A DNA stretch of 64,000 nucleotides from Gorsachius magnificus (taxonomy: Eukaryota > Chordata > Aves > Pelecaniformes > Ardeidae), in the NCBI GenBank assembly GCA_034008185.1, contig CM067084.1, positions 19,992,885-20,056,884 on the forward strand, written 5' to 3'. Position numbers and translations under genes: made by a program. Below the pieces are notes generated by a model that worked only from the letters and a program-made list of their open reading frames with translations, ran no database searches and was not told where the DNA came from. The stretch's first letter is position 1; the number at the start of each line of letters is the position of its first letter. Shown here piece after piece: positions 51,142-63,200 of this stretch.

Positions 51142-51217
51142 CACAATCATTTCCGATGGCTCTAAAACAATGCATTCACAGCCACGCCTGAAGCTTCCTG
51201 CCGAACGCTTGCCAAAA
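51142..51217 (-). CDS. RAPGEF2: RAPGEF2 coding exon (long isoform), N-terminal cNMP-binding-like domain
   Basis: The minus strand encodes FGKRSAGSFRRG...EPSEMIV (25 codons preceded by one base of a split Ser codon). This matches, from memory of the family, the long N-terminal form of the Rap exchange factor RAPGEF2, where it follows the CWYILLSGSV stretch of an N-terminal cyclic-nucleotide-binding-like fold. The segment covers the later beta-barrel part, where a true cAMP-binding cassette would sit; the basic GKRSAGSFRR run suggests a degenerate pocket. A pyrimidine-rich acceptor ending in TTCTTCAG precedes it and GTAAGA follows, so the exon is 76 bp. It starts in phase 2 and ends on a codon boundary, joining the next exon to restore IVVDYMDENEE. 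RAPGEF2 activates Rap1/Rap2 at membranes, cell junctions and endosomes. Earlier exons with the ATG were not found in the window. Confidence 0.95.
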
Positions 51218-54200
51218 CTGAAGAACAAAACCACTTCAATTAGAACAAAAGTCAGAGCTATAACACAATGCATAAGCATATTTACATCTTCTCCAGATAT
51301 TGTAAAGCATCGAAAAAAATGTACATACCTCTGCACAATACAAGTTTCACGCATACGTCCTTTGGCAAGTAACTGATACCCAAGGACACCAAGAGCTGTG
51401 TATTTTGTATTTACATAGTTTACTAAGAGTATTTGCTATTCTATTAACACTAAAACAAGTGTCAATCAAGTGCTGTCTACCGAAGATGCATGGTTGATTC
51501 TGAACTACATTACAGAGTTTGATCTAGTATCTTCTGACATTACAGTATTAAGTTACCACAGCTATCTGCATTTCTACAAAGAAAGCTAACTAGCATACCA
51601 AGGAAAAAAATGAAAAGACTTATCAAATTCAATTAGTTTGTCTTTACTTAAAATAAATTAATAAAATAAGGATGCTGAACTTGAGAGTATTCCCAAATTG
51701 AACAGATGAGGACAAAAGGTTGTTCTGCCTTTCATGACACATTCCCACCTTAGTGCAATAATTAAGCAGGATACTATTTTGCTTCCTGGAGGATAAAATA
51801 GAAAGCTATTTTAGTTTCAGGTTCTGAAGTGTATTAAATGAACGTGTGTGTCTGCAGGCTTAACTGCCAAGAATCCTCAAAATGCAGCGGCCAAGGTGGA
51901 GTGCAGAGAACCAGTACATAATTCAGTGAAACACAAGCCCTTTATGGTTAGCTCCTTAATCATACGGCGTCAGAGTGGAAGAAAAGACAACCAGCTGAAG
52001 TTTGTTTCTGGCACGTGCGCTTCCTCTTCCGTGTAGTTCATATTTTAAGGCTGCCAGGTCAATGCCAGACCTTTCCTGTCACGGAGGGGAAGGCAGGACA
52101 GATGACAAAATGGCTGCAACGCCAAGACCTCTTGTAGCCTGTGGTAACAAACCTGCCCTAAAATTTGCCAAGAACCAATGTAACTGTTGAGCCTTTCCCT
52201 TTCTTCAACCCGGCACTGTGCAACAAGCATGGGAAGCCTTCCCACCTGAAGCTCACAGGGCAACAGCTTTCATGAATAAGTTCATGAAAAACAAACCAGA
52301 CTCAATACAATTTTAAAATCTGAATTTTAACCAATCCTGTAATGCACAGTCACCGTGATGTGCTTAAGCTACGATGTTCGTGAACAGTAACTTTTTAAAG
52401 CTTTATTTCATAACAAGCAAACTGAAGAAGTTCATATACCCTCTGGAACAGTATATCTAGCCAGTTTATATCTATTCCCCTGTCCCGCCTGGCAATTAGT
52501 AGAAATGAACAATTTAACTTGCTTTGGGGTAGCCAAAGGCTAATCTCTTGACAACAGCACGTTTACCACTCAAAAAGAAGGCAGTCAGATATTGAAAAGA
52601 AATGCCAGCTGTGCTTATTCATCAAAATAATAATCGCATTTAATGGTACATGGGACTTCTACAATAGAAAAAAAATTCCAGAATACTAAGCCTCTTGAAA
52701 AGAAACATTCAGTAAAGAAGTCTCTCGACAAAATGCATATATTCCTAGAGGCACACACATGTTTCCTCCTATAGTCCAGCAACAAAGCACAGGGCGCTTT
52801 ACCCTACAATGCCATCTTGAATTTCATACAGTTTGAACTACTCTTCAGGATATCAGAAAATGAAGCCATTATCTTGATTCATTAGACTGTTGCAAAAGTG
52901 ACAAACTTCTTTTCCTGGTCATTAACCTGATCCACACACACAGTTTTTCCTTAAAAAACAACAATGCTAAAATGGTGATTAGGAAGTCAGCTTATTTGGT
53001 ATTCTAACCAAGAACAAACACAGAAATATTCCTTTTCCTCTTGCATATCCTTATCCCCCTCTTCGTAACCATTGGGTTTTGTCTAGAATACACTAGTGCT
53101 GTATTTTGCCAGCCCACTTTCTAGCCTCACAGCAAACACAAATTTCAACAGAAAAAGTATATACACTTTTCCACCCCACTGTTTCTTCTTCCTCTATTGC
53201 TGTCTGTAAGCATCAACTTTAAACTTCTGCCTGTTGCTAATCACTGCTGACATCCCAAAGTTTCAAGCTTTAACAAACACTGTAAAAAGAAAGAGCCCTG
53301 TTTTGGACATGCTTTTATATTCTTGAATATCTTGTTTGGATTTTACCCTTCAGCCCAAGGGAACAGGTAGTCAACATATTAAGACACAAGGCATGCACTG
53401 AATTACTATAAAGAAAATTCTTGATTTCTGTTCCCAGGAACGCACTGGTTCTCACAGCAAATAACCACCACATCATCACTGTACTGCTCAGATTCCTCTG
53501 ACAGCACAAAATTTATCAGAGCAGACAGTGCCCCACACGTATATATTATCTTTGACCAGAGATCACAAGGCACTTTAGGCTGCAAACAAACTCTGTAATC
53601 TTTGTGAAGTATTGTAGGCAAGAAGACAAGTAAATCAAGGCAGATGAAACTTAAATGACCTTTCAAGCGTTGCAGTTCTCTTCTCAGATATGCCACACCA
53701 GCTAAACCTCCTGACTTCCAATCTGCTGCTGAAAATTCATCATCAGTGTCCACCTGGACACTTCAGAAATGTCCAACTCTGTGGTACTACATCCATCACA
53801 GCGTTGCACACTATCTGTTGCAGAATCACGCTTTGATACCTACACACAGTCACACAAATACCTGTTGACAGGCAACTTTGAGAAGCAACTGGGATCTTAG
53901 GGCACCACCAGTCCCACTGTTTCAATTCAGAAGACTGATATCAAAGTCAGTAAGTCTTATCAGAATTAATTTCTCACAGCTTTGCACAAGAGCAAAAAGC
54001 AAAGACCAACGAAAAAGGACTTTGGTGATGCTTTTCCCCACCCAAAATCCCTAGCTGCAGTAACCAACCACTAGGAAGGCGAAGCCACCAAACAAGCTTA
54101 ACTTTATTGAAAATAAGTTACTTTAAACATTAGGAAGCAGTAAGAAGCAGCAAATGCCCAACACATAATAAATACATTGTTTCCTGAGCTGATCAAAAAG

Positions 54201-57200
54201 GCTGTAAAGCCTTTTATAAAATACCAGGAGAAGAGCTTCATACAAGGGACCACAAGCTGGCATGCAAGCTGGCTTGAGGGCTCCTAGGTATCACAAAGAA
54301 ACAGTATTAGCAAATAAAGTTTTAGTGGTAGGGTTGACAGATTATCTTCATGATTCCAGCTCTATTTCAGTAACTTCTGCTAGACACTGTTCTTTCCAAA
54401 TTTTGATGCTAGACCAGACTTACCATAGAAAGGGGGTTTGACTACCCAGATTCATCACAAACTATGCAGCCTACACGAGCACTGGCTAGCTACAGTAAAA
54501 TGCAGAAGGCTTTTATTAACCAATTTCAGTGGACCAGGAATTTGACAAATTTCTTCCGTCCCTTACACCATAGTGTGAAATAAGCCTGTGGATATATGAC
54601 TTCACTAGGGAGCTTAAGGTTAAACCACACTTTCAGGTTTAAAACGCAGTAGTGAATTTTACATAATATACAACTCATATTTGGTTGTACCATATTATTC
54701 CTTAATAATTTCAGTCAAAATTGTCTTATAATAAAGATGAAATCTTCTCTCCTACCTAAGCCTTATTAATTTCAGTTCCTAAAAATAGCAACTATTAAGT
54801 CAGTGATGCACTTGAGAGAATCTCAGCTTTGCAACTGTTTTCCCTAAATCGGGGATGTGCATGAGAGAATTTCACCAAAGGAAGCTCAGGCAGTTTAAAG
54901 TTATCTTTGCGACGGTGGCTGTCAATATGGGATGCAGAGGTTATAACAGTGATTTAGACAGCCATAAGGCTGCCTGGTTAGGATAGTGCTGCCTCACCTA
55001 AATTCCCCAAAGAACCTTGTTTTTGCAGCAGTTTTTCCAACACTTTTTTTCCTGCTTCCACATAACCTCTGACTTGAGGTTCCCCGAGTATTAAACTTCA
55101 CCAATGCTCTCCTCAGTACCTGTCCTAGAGGCAATTTCACTTCTGGAGTCCCTTTCTATCAGTTTCTTCTATTCCCCATAAAGCTAGTGAATGCACGATG
55201 TGAATACAAATCTACTTTTAAAAAACCTTATAGATCTACAAAACAATTTTATTTGCAGGAATCCACTTTAGAGTAGCAATTTTGAAAGTGCATCATAAAA
55301 AAAAGTAACTCTTAAAGGTTAAATACGCTCCCCAAGCAACTGCTCCCTAACTATACTATTCTCTCAAGCAAGCGACAAAGAGTCCAATTCCCTGCTCGAC
55401 TGCAAAAGCATTATTTCCAAATAAATTCATTAGCACAAAAAAACCACCCCACTTTTGGTCACTGTGTGTATTAAAAGCAGGTATTTTAATCCATATAAGT
55501 AATTTGCAACTTCATTTCCATTCTAATGCATTCTAAAATTGAGTTTACACTGACTGTACATGACAGTTCCCTTCTCCAAAAATGTACCTTATTGCATATG
55601 TATCTCATCTTATAACTCGTTATACTCAAAACATACACAGCTGGCTAAAGAACAGATATATTACCATTTACAAACACACTGGTTAATAGAAGACAAGTTT
55701 TAAGTGAAAGCTAAGGGCTTCCATTTTATACTTGCAGTTTTCATTAAAAAAAACCTTTACAATTATAGAAATGCAATTAGCGCAGTGGCTAACAAACAGC
55801 AACATGAAAATAATTTAAGACCGCTATCTGTATTTCTTCCCCTTCAAATTTATTAGATTTACTAATAAACCAAAACAACAAAATGCCTCCATTAACTGGA
55901 ACACCTACAGATACAAGCAACACATTAATTTTTATGAGCACTTACATGTCAAGACAGCCAAAAACTTCCAGGTATTGCAGGCAATTCGTTCTACCCTTTC
56001 CACTATCATCATGACACTGGAGGACAGAGCTGTTTTCTCCAGATGTGACCCGTCCATTTCCCCAGGTCCCCAGACATACTCGCATACGCACACAGATGCT
56101 CTTTTCAAAGCTCGCAGGAAAGGCGGCAGCTACCGAAGAGGGAACATTTCCCTATCAGCATTCAGTCCTGTCCCCTTGCCCGGGGCCTCCACATTCCTGA
56201 TTTCACATCAGCCCAGCTCCCAAATGGAAAGTTATTTCTCAGCACTGGAATGTAAACGCATTCATCAAAAGCAACGCAGAATCTGAAGAAAACTCCACTG
56301 ACGATGAACACCAAGAAAAGGTTTCTCAGTGAGAAGCCCTTTCCTTCCTTCCTCTTAAAGATCAAAGATTGCTCACAGAAAACCCAATTACACTAGTGAC
56401 CACAATTTTTCAAAAGGACTTTAGTTTCTCCTCCTACCATGTAACCTTAACCTTTATTTTTTTGATATTCACCACCTTGCACTTGCTTAAAGTAATAATT
56501 AATTCAGGTGTGAATTACAAGCCTTAGTGAAACTACATCCAAGTCTCACAAAGAAAGCTCTACTACGTGCAGTCATCTATATTGTACACATTCTTCAGCA
56601 CATTTTGAAGTGCTATTGTTAAACTATAAAAACTATGAACTATTGTTATAGTTTTATGTATTTGCAAATGCAGTATTTGGAATGAAGCTGCTGATTTAGT
56701 CTATTTAATTGGCATTTCCTTTAAGTCAAAAAGCACACTCCCTTTAGACATGTTCTAGAGCATGGAAGAACACAAGTAACACATTTTCTTGTTTCTCAAG
56801 TTCTTAGAATTTTCTATGGTACATTTATGCAAGCAACTAAATTCCACATAAATTTTTGCTTTTTTAAAATAGATGTTCCACTGCAACTAGAAGTGTAATG
56901 AATGATTATTGAAATGATTTATGCCAAAACTCTAGCAATCAGATATTCAAAACCTTTCTTTTGAAGTTTTTAAATGGGATGTACAAAAACGTTTATGTCT
57001 TAAGATCACTCCTGTGCAATATTTGCCAATACAGAACATCTAAATATAAGTAAATGTTTTCCCTCCCCCACCATCCCTGAAATTAATCCTTTTCTCTTCT
57101 AGACTGTACCTAAATCTGTAAGCACATGGCTTTTGCCGAGTTCAGTTTCCCAAGCTTTTAACATGTCATGATAAAAAACAGATCTTAAGTCACATAAACC

Positions 57201-57543
57201 CAATACCTCCAAACTCTTTCTGCAAAAAATTGCATTGCTTCAGTTGACATCGACATTTAGGACAATCACAGCAAACTACCAACATTAAGTACAGAGGTAT
57301 AGCGTTAATCATATTTGGAATTTGAAGTTACATAATGCAAAGAGTCTCCATTTGCTTTTGGGGAGCACCCACCCTGCAAATGCTATTAGTGCCATCGCTA
57401 TTTACATTCAAATGCTTTCTGTTAGGTTTCCCATCCTCCCTCTACCCTTCACTTCTCCAACTCCGAGCACAGAGGAGCCACCGTTCCTCTGGCCAGGTCA
57501 CTTGCTGCACGTCCCGCCTGCATGTGTTGCATGGCACTGCTTC

Positions 57544-57581
57544 CTCATACCTGCGTCATGACCTCATACCAGCGTCATGAC
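57544..57581. repeat. 19-bp tandem duplication with CRE/AP-1-like core
   Basis: Two adjacent units, CTCATACCTGCGTCATGAC and CTCATACCAGCGTCATGAC, differ at one base. Each contains GCGTCATGAC, resembling an ATF/AP-1-type half site. Confidence 0.92.
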
Positions 57582-58916
57582 CTCAGCCGCGACCAGCAGC
57601 TGCTTGCCATCACTGCATCCATTATGCTCTGATGATACAGAAGCAAACATGAGCAGAATGTCTGGTCTCTGACAAATCCCAGTCAAATTTTTATGCGATC
57701 ATCAACATTTAACTTGCAACAATGCCAAAACGCATTAGAATTAGTTCTAAAGCAAACCAGTCACACTGAATTCCTGAATGAAATATTGTAGAGCGGTAGT
57801 TATTTGAAGTAGAGGTGGAAAAAATGGGGACTATTTTCTATCTGGCCCTTAGGGAGATAGTAAGGGATTCAGTCGTGTTCCTCCTCCTGTATCTTTTTTT
57901 ATTTAAAACCCACCACATTTCATTTTGGTATGTCCAGATGAGAATTAAAACATCAGCCCTTGTTAATGGCTTACTCTAACCAAGCTAGATTTCACATGAA
58001 TGTGCTGTGAAACCCAGACTATTCCTCCACTCAACTCGCCCTTGCCAGGGATGAAAAAAAAGAAAGTTACAATTTGGACGTGTGTATACACGCGCAAGCC
58101 ATCCCTAGAGGAAAGCTTAAGTGTTCTGATGAAAACTAAATTTGGCATGGCCTGTTTCTGACCCCTCAGAAAAAAAGACAGAGCCTGTCATGCATGCAGA
58201 GCAGCTCTAACGTGAAGAGCCCTCCACTGGGGGTGATGCAAGGAGGGAAAGCAGCAGCGGGTTTCCCCACGCTTAAAGGTGCACCCTGGGAACTATGAAA
58301 GCAAGGGTCTGTCAACTAAAAGACAGAGGATGGTTAGCATATCATTTGATCTTCTGTAGAGTATGGGCTGACTTTTCCGATTCTCATTCAAATTAGTGCC
58401 TGTCTCTTCAAAAAGTAAGCAAGTACGTGAGTGAATCCCCAAGCTGCTCTTTGACTTGCATTAAATATTATTCTTAATTAAAACCTGGCAGTCATCTACA
58501 TATCAAAATAATCAACTTTTTTTTTTTTCTTTTATCTTCTTTAATTCTCACAACGCTATTACATTTATAGCACTTTTTTCAGCAAGAGAAGTAGCTGCCT
58601 TACAGAAATGCTTTTCAGCTGAAAGGAAAACTGAGCTGCTAGCAACTGGAATACGAGTGGCAGAGGCCTCTGCAGACCTGTCACTGTTTGCAAATCCTGG
58701 AGACATGAGCTCACTACATACCACGGATAAGGGTGATTAGACTCATCCAGTGTCATATGATAGCTTAGATGTTTACAGTCTCTGATACAACAGCTCATGT
58801 ATCAGGGGAGGGACTCGCAACATCACAGCTAAGTACGTGCCACTTAAAATAATACTTTGCGGGGTGTTTTGCAAGAGGAAAAAGCCTGAAACATCACTGC
58901 AGCTCCTTTGCTGCCT

Positions 58917-58935
58917 GGGGGGGGGGGGGGGGGGG
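58917..58935. repeat. Poly(G) tract, G19
   Basis: Nineteen consecutive G on the plus strand. It could fold as a G-quadruplex on DNA; the RAPGEF2 transcript would carry the C strand. Length is likely variable and error-prone in sequencing. Confidence 0.9.
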
Positions 58936-60197
58936 AAGAGGGATCACGGTGTCAAGGGCAATAACCCCGGTGCTGCAGCAGGAGGGTGTAAAGCAGGGAA
59001 GAACCCAGCAAGCCAGACCGAGAACGCCAATGACTAACCAGTCCGTGCGAAGGACACCAAAATTACAGGATGAACACCTTTACAGGATATTAATGCTTTC
59101 AATAATTCCCGCTAAAAATGTGTGAAAGTTCATTTGAACTCCAGCTGAAAGCTTTAAGTAAGCTTCTTCAGTATTTTGAACACGTTTAATTAGCATCCTT
59201 ACAGATGACAGGCTCTAGCACTGTACCTACGTAATACTCATAGGGACTTCTTGATTTTTTATGCAAATACAACCCAGATCAGAGGTTGCATTAATCTGGT
59301 AATTTATAGCTGACTACTGAAAGCACTTCAAAAGAAGTTTCAGAAAACCCACAGTGGATAATTTGAAATTAGCTAGCTTCTGGAGGTTTGCTTCCAGATA
59401 AAGTCCCTTCAGCCAACCCTGCAAATGTATGCCTTATGATCTTGACATAGTTTTTCGTTTAATACAGACTACTGTTTTGAAAAATGTGGGTTTTAAAATT
59501 TTACCTAGTTACAAGACTTAATATGCTAGCAAGTTTGACTAGTTTAAGTAAAAAGAAAAAAAATTAGTAGTTTCAAATTTGTTGCTTTTCACTTTAGCTT
59601 TTTTTAACTTTACCTTAAAACTAAAGTTAAGCTGGAAAAAGGTTAAAAAAAACCCAATCTGAAAAAGTTTTGTAAAGACTAATTGTTTTGCACATTTACT
59701 GCAGATGATGCTCAGGGATTTTATAGCAGCAGGTGGTGCTGAATACTTTTCAGACTAGAATACCACTTAGGGGTTTTTATGACCCTTTCATATCTATTAA
59801 ACAAGAGAAATGTGTTTATGAAACTTTCCTGTGAAATTTCAAGATCTGTATTTTTAAGCTATATACACAAATATATAGATAAACAAAACAGAAACATAGC
59901 AGTAGTGGCAACAACAAAATTTACCTTGTTGCAGCAGTTCAACTTTGCAGTGCCTCTTGTACAGAAAGCTAGAAGGCAGCTACCGCACCAGAACAGCTGA
60001 CAGAAAAGATCTTTATTTGGAAAAAATCACCCTCATTTTATTTTTAAAGTAGAAGTTCTCATACTATTTTATCTTGGAATACATTCAAAGATGAAAGCTT
60101 TTTTCCTAACCTACTTTTTTATTATTCCTTTTTAAAAAAAAAAAATATTTTAATAAATGGTTTGAATAAAGACAGCTTTGCTTATGCTTCATCTTAA

Positions 60198-60234
60198 TGA
60201 CGTCTGTGTTGCCATGGAGATTACCATGACATCA
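60198..60234. promoter_or_regulatory. Candidate CRE-like / X-box-like site cluster
   Basis: TGACGTCT at 60198-60205, GTTGCCATGG at 60208-60217 (similar to an RFX X-box half site) and TGACATCA at 60227-60234 lie within 37 bp. The order CRE, X-box, CRE resembles composite enhancers, but short motifs like these also occur by chance. Confidence 0.25.
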
Positions 60235-63200
60235 CAAGATCTACATAATGGTCTCAAAGAATGAGAAGTAGTAGGAAAACATTACTTAAGAGGAAAGACC
60301 TTGTCTGAACACAGTTTGGCTTATTAACATTCATGAAATTCATTAAAACAGAGGAGTATTTTTCCAACCTCATACAAAGCCTTTAGATGCTAGATCCTAA
60401 ATGAAAACTGGTTTTTACCTTGAAAACCATACAGTAAGCTTTTCTAAGTCCTCCTATAGACTTTAATAATGAAAGTATTAGAAATTGTCACCTTCTTAAA
60501 AAACTTAAAAAAAAATAAATTGGTAACTTGACATGTCATCTAGGATTTTAGTAGTAAAATAAAACCACACATATTGACATTTTGCACCCCCACTTATACG
60601 CCTAACTCATTCAATACAACCAATCCATTCACATGGAGGGCTAGACGCATGACCTCAATAACATTTCCATCAACCTTATTAGTACAATGCAGATGTATAC
60701 AAGATATCTTTGTAATGTGCCCTATAACTGTAAATGAATAAAATAAAATCAGTGAAGTACTACTGACAATTTTGTTTTAGCTATTTAAATTATCATTTGA
60801 AAATAAATTATCCCTCACTTAGCATGTTATACTATGTCTAGCATCCCTGGATTTATTTTTCAGAAACATTTGAAAACTTTAGTGTCACCTGAAAGAAAAT
60901 TCTCAGGCATTTTGAAGTCTTCTACAGTATGTAATGACATTTTGTTAAAAGCATTATTTGTAAAAGAATTACAGTAGCAAAGTCATGCTAATAATCAAAA
61001 AAAATACTTTTGATTCCTTCCACCGTTCTACAGTCCTGCAAATACATAAGTAAAAGTCATTACTTCAGCTTATCAAAACTGCCCTTCACAAAAGGTAAGT
61101 CTATAGAAGTTTAAATCACCCAAGTTCCATGTGAGGCAAAGAAAAGGTTCTTCCCCACATATACCCCAAACCTAAATGCAGGGACAGCCATCCCATTACA
61201 CATTTATATGGGACTTCCCTCAAGAGTCTCTCTCTCTATCTCAAAAGACTTGTAAGTCTTGCACTTGTAAGCAGAGAATGGACTAAGGTGCTTCTTGACT
61301 TTTCTATAGAGCACACAAATTTTGGTGAGCATGATCTTCCACTCTGTATATTCTTCTTTTAAATATAGTTGTTCAGCAGTAATAAATCATCTCCAATTTC
61401 AGGTTTTAAAATGGACTGCTCTGTCTAGTTAATGTTGCTCCCTAAGCTGTGAAAAGTTCACCATCCTGCTGAAAATGGTCTTTTCCCCACTGTACCACAC
61501 CTAGACCAACATCCTCACCTTCTTGCTCTGCAGTGCACTCCATCCCCATTCTCCACACGGGTATACTTCTCTCTCTTTGGTATTTTCTATGCTACTTTTG
61601 CACATAGTTCATTTTGTTGTTATTTTGGGGTAGGCAATGACCAGATAACTTCTCAGTTCATTACACTTATAAAACTTGCCCAGAAACCCTGAGAGCATGT
61701 AATACAAACACAGTCTTTCTTTTGCCCTCCACAGGAATCTCATAATGCAGTTTTCTCAAGTAACTTAGGTTTTTTTAGATGTTTTTAAGGTATGTACTAA
61801 AACTCAAAGCCTTCTTAAATACTCGAGTATTGAATCAGAAGGATCCTTAAATCAGAAGAAACAGATCACAGAACAGGTCATTTCACCAGCTACAATATCA
61901 ATTGTGAAAAACAAGAGTTTTCTTCTGATAGGTAACTTTCATTAGCAATGTAAGCAGTAGTGAATATCCAGGTATAACTGGTCTCACATTTCACTTTGTA
62001 AGAACCACGTACTTCATTACATAGGGAATTTTGCCCTCTAACTTCTCAGAAAGAATGCTCAATTTCTTCCATATCACCATTTGCATGCAAGTAATTTATC
62101 ATCATTTCAGATAACAGCTTTTTAGTACTAAAATCAAGCCTGAAATTTTACAAAGAAAATATGAGTGAGAACTATTGAAATTAAATTAATATCACATAAC
62201 TATAATGTACAGAAGAACAATAAAAGCAAAAGCAAAGACGAACCATGTTTCCAAGACTGGTTAGATGTTGTTCTCAATCACTCCAAATTGTGGCATGCTC
62301 CATCAGAAACCCTAATGCTGGGATTAGAAAGGTCTCTCTAACCAATGAGACACAAAATAAGCTAAAGAGAAGAATCAGTGATAAAAACCATGCTGTTTCA
62401 AGGCCAGTTTTTGTTGCAGCACATTTTAGAAACCAGGTATCAACTAAGCAGCACCAAGATTTTCCAACAATGAGAATACATCAACATCTTCAGGAAAAAC
62501 AAGTTTTCAGTGGACCAGAACAAGGACTCTTGAATCTACAAGCTCTTCACCATCAATCAATGGTGTCTCTCCTATAGAAAGGGCATGAAGTTGTTCTGAA
62601 CATTCCACCAACGCACATGAGCATCAGCAGGTGATCCAGACTCTCTCAAGTCCATCATCATGTCCTTCGTATGGAAAGAGGCAGAATTTTGTAGCTCTAG
62701 ATTTTAAACCTCAAAACTAGTACAAGGCTTGCATTTGTCAGCTTGTGAGGGCTTCTTGGCTTCTCTCCTAGGATAGAGCATTTCCATCCATCAAAAGCTC
62801 CCCTGCCTTCAGAGGAATCAGAAATATTCAGACTCACTTAGAAGTTACTCAGGTCATTTGACACTTCCTGCTGCTTTGTTACCTTCTCATCTCCTCATTA
62901 CAAACTTGGAAGAAAGCCTGGTAGCACTAGCCCCACTACACTAGATTTCTATTTTTATTTTCAAAAGATGCCAGCGGAATAGATTAAGTCCCTTAACGTT
63001 TTATCAGCTGTGCAAGAAAAGAATTCCAGTAGCATTGAAATAAATGTTTTGACAGGAAGACCACCAGACACAACCCAATTTCATCATTTAGGAACTGCGT
63101 CCTCTTATTTCCCAACACCTCAGATACTGGCAGCACCCTTGGAAGATGACCAATTTCAAACCTCAATGAACTCTTAAATTATTCAGCAGAACAGGAGACG

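Noticed and set aside
62245..62577. 110-codon plus-strand frame
   Set aside because: No recognisable domain and ordinary intronic composition; a frame of this length is expected by chance in 64 kb over six frames.
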